18,260 bases of DNA, from positions 1 through 18,260 of the forward strand of contig CALHST010000163.1 of assembly GCA_938038825.1 (NCBI GenBank), given 5' to 3'. The notes under the pieces were generated by a model. The model was not told the DNA's origin and ran no database searches. It saw only the letters and a list, made by a program, of their open reading frames with translations. Within the stretch, counting starts at the first letter, position 1, and each line of letters starts with the position of its first letter. This DNA is from an uncultured Paracoccaceae bacterium. GTDB lineage: Bacteria > Pseudomonadota > Alphaproteobacteria > Rhodobacterales > Rhodobacteraceae. Shown piece after piece: positions 14,036 through 18,260 of this stretch. Made by a program: the position numbers and the translations under genes.

Positions 14036-15190
14036 TCATGCGCGCGTTAAAACTTTTTTGGCGATTGCCTTTCGTACATCTTGCCAGACGCGTCTGGGGT
14101 GACGTGCGAACGCGGATTGCGAGTCGATAGGACGTATGGTCGACAGGTCGATTGTGATTGCGTTTGCGCCAGGACCTTCCAGCGGAAGGGATGTCCAGTC
14201 TCCATCACTGGCCCAAGCTGAAGTTCCGCTAAGACGAGAGCCGCCTTTTCCAATTTGGCGCGCTGACAGGCGATAGTTCACATGCCAATCGTGAGATGGT
14301 TGCTCGGGCGAAAACCTGACAGCAAATTTCGTGAATGGGCGAGCAACATTTTTATGAATCAATTGCGCCTTCTGTCCCGCAGGAACCCAATCGGTCGTAC
14401 CGAATTGGTGGTGACCTAGTCGGCATTCAAGCCGAATCCCGGCTGTTTCGAAAATGTCTTCAATCATCAACCAATCCAGCCGATCCGCATCCAAATGCGC
14501 ACCGCACCAATAGCCATTCTGGCCCTTCGAAATCCCGTGTCGCTTGTTCTGTACCTGAATATCAAATCGAGGTGCTGTGCCAATCGCGATGGTGATCGGC
14601 GCCGATGACGCGGCATTCCTGGCAGGTTTTCTGAGCGCCCAAAGAGACCCTACAACCGATACAGATGTGTTCCAAGTTTGGGCCAGATGATCGACTTCGG
14701 ACTTAATGTCTGGAAAGCGTCGGGTGTAGTCATGACCACACACGATACCGCCCGGCTTAAGATGGGAAACCCAGAAGTCCATGTTGCGCTTGAAACCGGG
14801 ATTACCGTGGATTGCATCTTCGAAATACATATCGATTGGAATCGACCAATGGCGCGCGCAATCCGGGCTAAACCCCTGTATTGGCGTTAAATGATTGATG
14901 TGCTTTGTGAATGTGTCAAAGGCTCCACGGTCAAACTTGGGCACATCCATGAATTGTTGGGCATACCGGTCTGTCCACTGCGCAGTTTCAAACGTATCAA
15001 TTGATGTGATTTGGGCCGTTGCATTCCCGCAGGCAAGTGCATTGGTTGACCGCCCATAGAAAGCCCCCACCTCAACAATGCTGCCGTTTTCAGGGACTTC
15101 GGCGGCAAGAGCAGCCAAAAAGGCAAGCTCATCCAGATCCATCTTCCCGGGAATGCGCAATGCATTTGAATCAACGTATTTGAAACTCAT
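14036..15190 (-). CDS. Class I SAM-dependent methyltransferase-like protein with C-terminal beta domain
   Basis: Predicted 384-residue protein; the methyltransferase-like domain covers about 17-195. Seen: IVEVGAFYGRST (38-49) for SAM, IDTFETAQW (64-72), MYFEDAIHGNPG (121-132) and IVCGHDYTRRFPDI (149-162), with an acidic residue and histidine that could bind metal as in CmcI-like enzymes. About 170 further residues form a beta-rich domain, then a basic tail. It is the paralogue of the 9993-10961 protein and shares both domain boundaries. A role in O-methylating a glycan sugar is inferred. ATG 15190 has GAGGT almost touching it, which is too close; ATG 15142 (MDLDELAF) with GGGAAG just upstream is an alternative. 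It follows the ABC permease gene by 16 bp. Confidence 0.82.
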   Translation of the reverse strand: MSFKYVDSNALRIPGKMDLDELAFLAALAAEVPENGSIVEVGAFYGRSTNALACGNATAQITSIDTFETAQWTDRYAQQFMDVPKFDRGAFDTFTKHINHLTPIQGFSPDCARHWSIPIDMYFEDAIHGNPGFKRNMDFWVSHLKPGGIVCGHDYTRRFPDIKSEVDHLAQTWNTSVSVVGSLWALRKPARNAASSAPITIAIGTAPRFDIQVQNKRHGISKGQNGYWCGAHLDADRLDWLMIEDIFETAGIRLECRLGHHQFGTTDWVPAGQKAQLIHKNVARPFTKFAVRFSPEQPSHDWHVNYRLSARQIGKGGSRLSGTSAWASDGDWTSLPLEGPGANAITIDLSTIRPIDSQSAFARHPRRVWQDVRKAIAKKVLTRA

Positions 15191-15206
15191 ACCTCAGTCA
15201 TGGCGC

Positions 15207-16001
15207 TTAGAGGTAAAGGATTTCTTTATGCCATCGCCGCAAAAAGAAAAGACCGATCATCAATGTTATGAGACCAAAGGCAAACACAAACGTGGGTGAG
15301 GCATAAGATGCATCATAGGTCGGATAAAACGCACGACGCATTACGCCGATTACATGCACCAATGGATTGAACCACAAGATAGAGCGATAAGGTTCGGGTA
15401 TCGATTCCAGCACAAAAAAGATGCCGGAAATGATGAACATGGGGCGGTGCAGTACGTTCCAAAGCCTTTGCCAAACGGGCGCTACAGAAATCAAAAGGCA
15501 ATTCAGAACGCCAACCCCCGCACCAAGAACGGCCGCCATGGACAGCGACAAGGCAATCAGCGGAATATCAATCGATACTTGCGGCGAGTCGATCAGCAAG
15601 ATGCCCATAATGACGATGAAAAACACCGAGATTTGAGTGAAGAGTGATAACAAAAAACGGCTTAACAAAGTGTCGATATAGCTGATGACCGGATATTGCA
15701 GCAAAGGTTTTGAAAACCAGATTGCGACCATGAGTTTTACATAGATTTGTACGTAAAACGCGAACGGCAAAATCCCCGTGGCGTAAAAAAGCGGGAAGCT
15801 CTCTCCCAATGGGGGTGCACGGAACGCCAGTGAAAAAATGAATGTAAGCAATGCGATACCAGCAGCGGGTTCGAGTATTGCCCAAAGATATCCGCCCGCA
15901 GATCGCCCATAGGTCGTGCCCATTTCCCGCAGGATAAGCGCCATGATGGATCGGCTGCAACTGACGCTCCAATGGGGGTTTTTGGCGGTAATGCCGACCA
16001 T
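15207..16001 (-). CDS. ABC-2 type polysaccharide export permease (KpsM-like)
   Basis: Predicted 264-residue inner-membrane permease of the capsule/O-antigen ABC-2 export family, with about six membrane helices. Seen: the amphipathic start, LILREMGTTYGRSAGGYLW (22-40), which is the interface with the ATPase and is typical of KpsM/RkpT/CtrC, and hydrophobic segments near 45-62, 70-90, 107-135, 143-170, 177-198 and 230-252. RPMFIISGIFFVLESIPE (186-203) and FNPLVHVIGVMRRAFYP (209-225) are characteristic of the family. It should move the lipid-linked polysaccharide across the inner membrane with the KpsT-like ATPase at 17262-17942. It leads the minus-strand glycan operon, while its ATPase and KpsE-like partner are transcribed the other way. 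The ATG has a weak ribosome site (AAGAGAAAG). Confidence 0.9.
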   Translation of the reverse strand: MVGITAKNPHWSVSCSRSIMALILREMGTTYGRSAGGYLWAILEPAAGIALLTFIFSLAFRAPPLGESFPLFYATGILPFAFYVQIYVKLMVAIWFSKPLLQYPVISYIDTLLSRFLLSLFTQISVFFIVIMGILLIDSPQVSIDIPLIALSLSMAAVLGAGVGVLNCLLISVAPVWQRLWNVLHRPMFIISGIFFVLESIPEPYRSILWFNPLVHVIGVMRRAFYPTYDASYASPTFVFAFGLITLMIGLFFLRRWHKEILYL

Positions 16002-16073
16002 TTTGACTTTCTCTTGCTAGGTTAACTTGGTGTCTACCAAACGGGTGTTAAAGAAACGCAACTGTTGGGGAAG
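16002..16073. promoter_or_regulatory. Divergent promoter region of the capsule locus
   Basis: This 72-bp gap must contain or closely adjoin the promoters of both the kpsM-led operon (-) and the kpsE-kpsT pair (+). A perfect 5-bp inverted repeat with 4-bp spacer, TTGGT-GTCT-ACCAA, lies at 16027-16040, and TTGACT at 16003-16008 resembles a -35 box, but no -10 box is found at normal spacing. The small palindrome could be an operator controlling both directions. Inference only. Confidence 0.35.
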
Positions 16074-17255
16074 ATGACCGTTGTGAAAGACACATTGGAC
16101 GATCCAGGCATTGATACAATGCCGCGCGTTGCGGTGCCCAAACCGGTGGCAAGAGCACGTGTGCGGCGTCGCCATGGTTGGTTGATCTTCAGTTTCTTTC
16201 TGTTTGTTCTGGGACCTGTCGGGCTGGCGGGGTGGTATCTTTTCGAGCGTGCGGCGGATCAGTTCGCCTCTCGCGTTGGATTTGCCGTGCGTGCACAAGA
16301 TTCGGTCAGCCCGATTGATATGTTCGAAGGCTTAGGCAGTGTTGCCGGGGCGCAAAGTTCGGACACGGACATTTTGTACGAATTTATCCACAGCCAAGAT
16401 ATGGTGGAATTGGTCAACGAAACGCTGGATCTTCGCACGCTATACAGTGTGCCCAAACTGGATCCTATTTTTGCGTTTGATGCGGATTTGCCGATCGAAA
16501 AACTGGTCAAATACTGGCGCCGGATGGTTGCGGTTTATTACGACGCGGGGACCGGATTGATCGAGCTGGAAGTTAAAGCGTTTTCTCCGGGCGACGCGGT
16601 TGCGATCGCCGAAGAGATTCTGACTCAGTCCAGTGTGATGATCAACCAGCTGACGGCCATCGCGCGCGACGATGCAACGGGCTATGCGCGGAGTGAGCTT
16701 GACGCTGCCGTTGTGCGGTTGAAAGACGCCCGGCAAGCGTTGACCCGGTTCCGCGCGCGCACGCAAATTGTGGATCCCAGTGCGGATGTGCAGGGGCAAA
16801 TGACCGTTCTAGTCAGCCTGCAACAACAATTGGCCACAACCTATGTCGAGTTGGACGTTTTGGCGCAAACCAGCCGTGAAAACGACCCGCGGGTTACCAA
16901 TTTACGCCGCGAAGTTGAGGTGATCGAAAACCGGATCGAATTGGAGCGCAAAAAATTTGGGATCAGCGGTCAAGGCGACGGAACCTATGCGGCGCTGCTT
17001 GGGCAATTTGAAGAACTGAATGTTGATCTGGAGTTTGCTCAGACCACGTATTTGAATGCGTTAGGTAGCTACGACTTGGCAGTGCGCGAGGCACAACAAC
17101 AAAGCCGTTATCTGGCCGCGTATCTAAACCCAACCCGCCCCCAAAGCGCAGAGTTCCCGCAACGCATGATCCTGCTTGGGCTGGTTGCATTGTTTGCATT
17201 TTTGATCTGGGCAATCCTGTCGCTTGTCTATTACAGCGCCAGAGACAGAGGCTAG
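16074..17255 (+). CDS. Capsule polysaccharide export inner-membrane protein (KpsE/CtrB/RkpR-like)
   Basis: Predicted 393-residue polysaccharide co-polymerase-type protein linking the ABC exporter to the outer-membrane pore. A basic N-terminal cytosolic tail of about 35 residues precedes a membrane helix (about 37-58), then a large periplasmic domain with long coiled-coil-like stretches near 195-260 and 265-310 rich in E, R, Q and L. A second helix lies near 365-387 (LGLVALFAFLIWAILSLVYY), followed by a short cytosolic end (SARDRG). SRVGFAVRAQD after helix 1 fits the family's start of the periplasmic part. ATG 16074 is preferred to TTG 16065; GGGGAAG just upstream is a close-spaced ribosome site. 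It is 6 bp ahead of the ATPase gene, so the two are cotranscribed. No OM partner (KpsD/CtrA) is visible. Confidence 0.9.
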   Translation: MTVVKDTLDDPGIDTMPRVAVPKPVARARVRRRHGWLIFSFFLFVLGPVGLAGWYLFERAADQFASRVGFAVRAQDSVSPIDMFEGLGSVAGAQSSDTDILYEFIHSQDMVELVNETLDLRTLYSVPKLDPIFAFDADLPIEKLVKYWRRMVAVYYDAGTGLIELEVKAFSPGDAVAIAEEILTQSSVMINQLTAIARDDATGYARSELDAAVVRLKDARQALTRFRARTQIVDPSADVQGQMTVLVSLQQQLATTYVELDVLAQTSRENDPRVTNLRREVEVIENRIELERKKFGISGQGDGTYAALLGQFEELNVDLEFAQTTYLNALGSYDLAVREAQQQSRYLAAYLNPTRPQSAEFPQRMILLGLVALFAFLIWAILSLVYYSARDRG

Positions 17256-17261
17256 CCAGCG

Positions 17262-17942
17262 GTGATCGAACTGTTGGATCTGTGTAAATCATTTGGTCGA
17301 GGGAGCAGCCGCAAGATTGTGGCAGATAACGTATCCATGGCCTTTCCCAAGGGTCGCTCAATCGCTTTGATGGGGCGCAATGGGGCTGGAAAGTCGACGT
17401 TGTTGCGCATGATCGCAGGCACAATGGATCCCGATTCCGGCCAAATAACAAAAACTGGAACCGTTTCCTGGCCCGTTGGGTTTGCAGGGTCATTCCATGG
17501 CGATCTTACGGGGTCACAGAACGTACGGTTTCTGGCGCGCTCTTATGGAATTGATACCGAAGCGCTTCAAGATTTCGTCGAGGATTTTGCAGAGTTGGGG
17601 TTTCACTATCGTTTGCCCTTCAAGACCTATTCATCTGGCATGAAATCACGCTTGGCCTTTGGTGTGTCTATGGGGATCGCGTTTGATACCTATCTGATCG
17701 ACGAAGTCACGTCCGTAGGTGATGCGGCATTTCGCGAAAAAAGCTCGGCATTTTTGCTGGACCGCCTTCAAACAAGCGGGGCGATAGTGGTGTCGCATGG
17801 TTTGGGCATGTTGCGCCGCTTGTGCGATTGCGCGGCCATTTTGGAAAACGGACAGCTTACATTCTATGACGATCTGGAGGAGGCTATCGAGATACACCAA
17901 AACCGATTGCTGAACCGGGAAGCGGCTGTGCACTCCTCCTAA
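17262..17942 (+). CDS. Polysaccharide export ABC transporter ATPase (KpsT-like)
   Basis: Predicted 226-residue ATPase that powers export through the KpsM-like permease. Seen: Walker A GRNGAGKST at 38-46 with Lys44, signature YSSGMKSRLAFG at 123-134 (the SSGM form typical of capsule ATPases rather than LSGGQ), Walker B YLIDEV with Asp147 and Glu148, and the switch His179 in VSHG. It lacks the extra C-terminal carbohydrate-binding domain of Wzt-type O-antigen ATPases, matching KpsT/CtrD/RkpS. The start is GTG; an AGAGG-like ribosome site lies about 10 nt upstream and the KpsE-like stop is 6 bp before it. It pairs functionally with the permease on the opposite strand at 15207-16001. Confidence 0.93.
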   Translation: MIELLDLCKSFGRGSSRKIVADNVSMAFPKGRSIALMGRNGAGKSTLLRMIAGTMDPDSGQITKTGTVSWPVGFAGSFHGDLTGSQNVRFLARSYGIDTEALQDFVEDFAELGFHYRLPFKTYSSGMKSRLAFGVSMGIAFDTYLIDEVTSVGDAAFREKSSAFLLDRLQTSGAIVVSHGLGMLRRLCDCAAILENGQLTFYDDLEEAIEIHQNRLLNREAAVHSS

Positions 17943-18040
17943 GGGGCAGATAATTTTTCGATACATTTACAAAGATTTTTTTGGGGCTGTTTGCCCTGAA
18001 ATCGGTCCTGATACAGACGCAGACAGATCACTCCACGGCC
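17943..18040. other. Intergenic region between convergent genes
   Basis: About 98 bp between the KpsT-like gene and the right-edge gene. A T-run (17973-17980) is followed by a small GGGC/GCCC stem near 17981-17995, but the order is wrong for a plus-strand terminator, and on the minus strand the stem is followed by A rather than U. No gene or clear signal seen. Confidence 0.4.
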
Positions 18041-18260
18041 CTATCCAATCCGCTTGGCGCTGTCTTCCATTGCTTCGATTAACGACCATAACTTGCGGCA
18101 ACTGATATCAATATCTTGGAGGTCCTTATCTTTGATACTTGCGGGGGAGGCCAATCGCGCACGGGTTTGGCGCATCATTTTTAGGATGATTGGCTTCATT
18201 TCTGACGCATTGTCATCCGCGAAATCCTTCACAATATCCTGAAGTTTATCGTGCAGACCA
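18041..18260 (-). CDS. Unrecognised helical protein (C-terminal end, partial)
   Basis: I do not recognise this protein. The frame is open to the right edge of the window, so only about the last 72 residues are seen. They are rich in D, E, K, R, S, M and I with helix-like spacing (KDFADDNASEMKPIILKMM, then DKDLQDIDISCRKLWSLIEA) and end in AKRIG; no membrane segment or known motif is visible. The first internal start is a GTG at 18232, but the preceding codons look equally protein-like, so the true start is probably outside. It converges on the capsule export genes. The opposite frame over the same bases gives a less protein-like translation. Confidence that it is a gene is moderate. Confidence 0.5.
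   Translation of the reverse strand, partial: GLHDKLQDIVKDFADDNASEMKPIILKMMRQTRARLASPASIKDKDLQDIDISCRKLWSLIEAMEDSAKRIG

Noticed and set aside
17973..17995. Possible Rho-independent terminator after the KpsT-like gene
   Set aside because: The T-run precedes the GGGC/GCCC stem on the plus strand and an A-run follows it on the minus strand, so neither orientation fits.
18054..18242. 62-codon plus-strand frame at the right edge
   Set aside because: Overlaps the minus-strand frame that is open to the edge and looks more protein-like; no ribosome site seen.

Overview
The window looks like part of an alphaproteobacterial chromosome, most likely from the Rhodobacteraceae/roseobacter group. This is inferred from moderate GC, tight operons with 4-bp ATGA/GTGA overlaps, and the gene families present: a CHASE2 class III cyclase, an RTX M10 protease with a serralysin-like C-terminus, KpsE/M/T-type capsule export, and a SqdB-like enzyme. 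No database search was possible. I saw no tRNA, rRNA, CRISPR array or insertion sequence.

Region 1 (1-2013, +) is the 3' part of a membrane-bound CHASE2-adenylate/guanylate cyclase; its 5' end lies outside the window. Region 2 (1914-5714, -) is a compact four-gene catabolic operon. In transcription order it encodes a metallo-beta-lactamase-fold hydrolase of the lactonase family, a PLP lyase resembling diaminopropionate ammonia-lyase, an M24 Xaa-Pro-peptidase-like hydrolase and an Asp/Glu-racemase superfamily enzyme. Three of the four superfamilies recall the ectoine-utilisation (Eut/Doe) genes, but the set differs from the known cluster. It could be an uncharacterised pathway for an amidated or N-acylated amino acid.

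Region 3 (5838-8843, +) holds a PglC/WbaP-type sugar-1-phosphate transferase, which starts glycan synthesis on a polyprenyl carrier, and a large RTX metalloprotease. The protease has a pre-peptidase (PPC) domain, an HExxHxxGxxH zinc site, a calcium-binding RTX tail and three cysteines confined to its first 15 residues.

Region 4 (8809-16001, -) is a surface-polysaccharide operon. In transcription order it encodes an ABC-2 permease (KpsM type), a methyltransferase-like protein, a GT2 glycosyltransferase, a UDP-sulfoquinovose-synthase-like SDR, a second NAD-dependent epimerase, a paralogous methyltransferase-like protein and a GT4-type glycosyltransferase. Region 5 (16074-17942, +) is divergent from it and encodes the matching KpsE-like co-polymerase and KpsT-like ATPase. 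A polysaccharide that may carry sulfoquinovose or a relative of it would thus be started by the phosphosugar transferase, extended and possibly methylated by the operon enzymes, and exported by the KpsM/T/E system. The outer-membrane and Kdo-linker genes are not in the window.

The right edge (18041-18260, -) holds the C-terminal end of an unrecognised helical protein.
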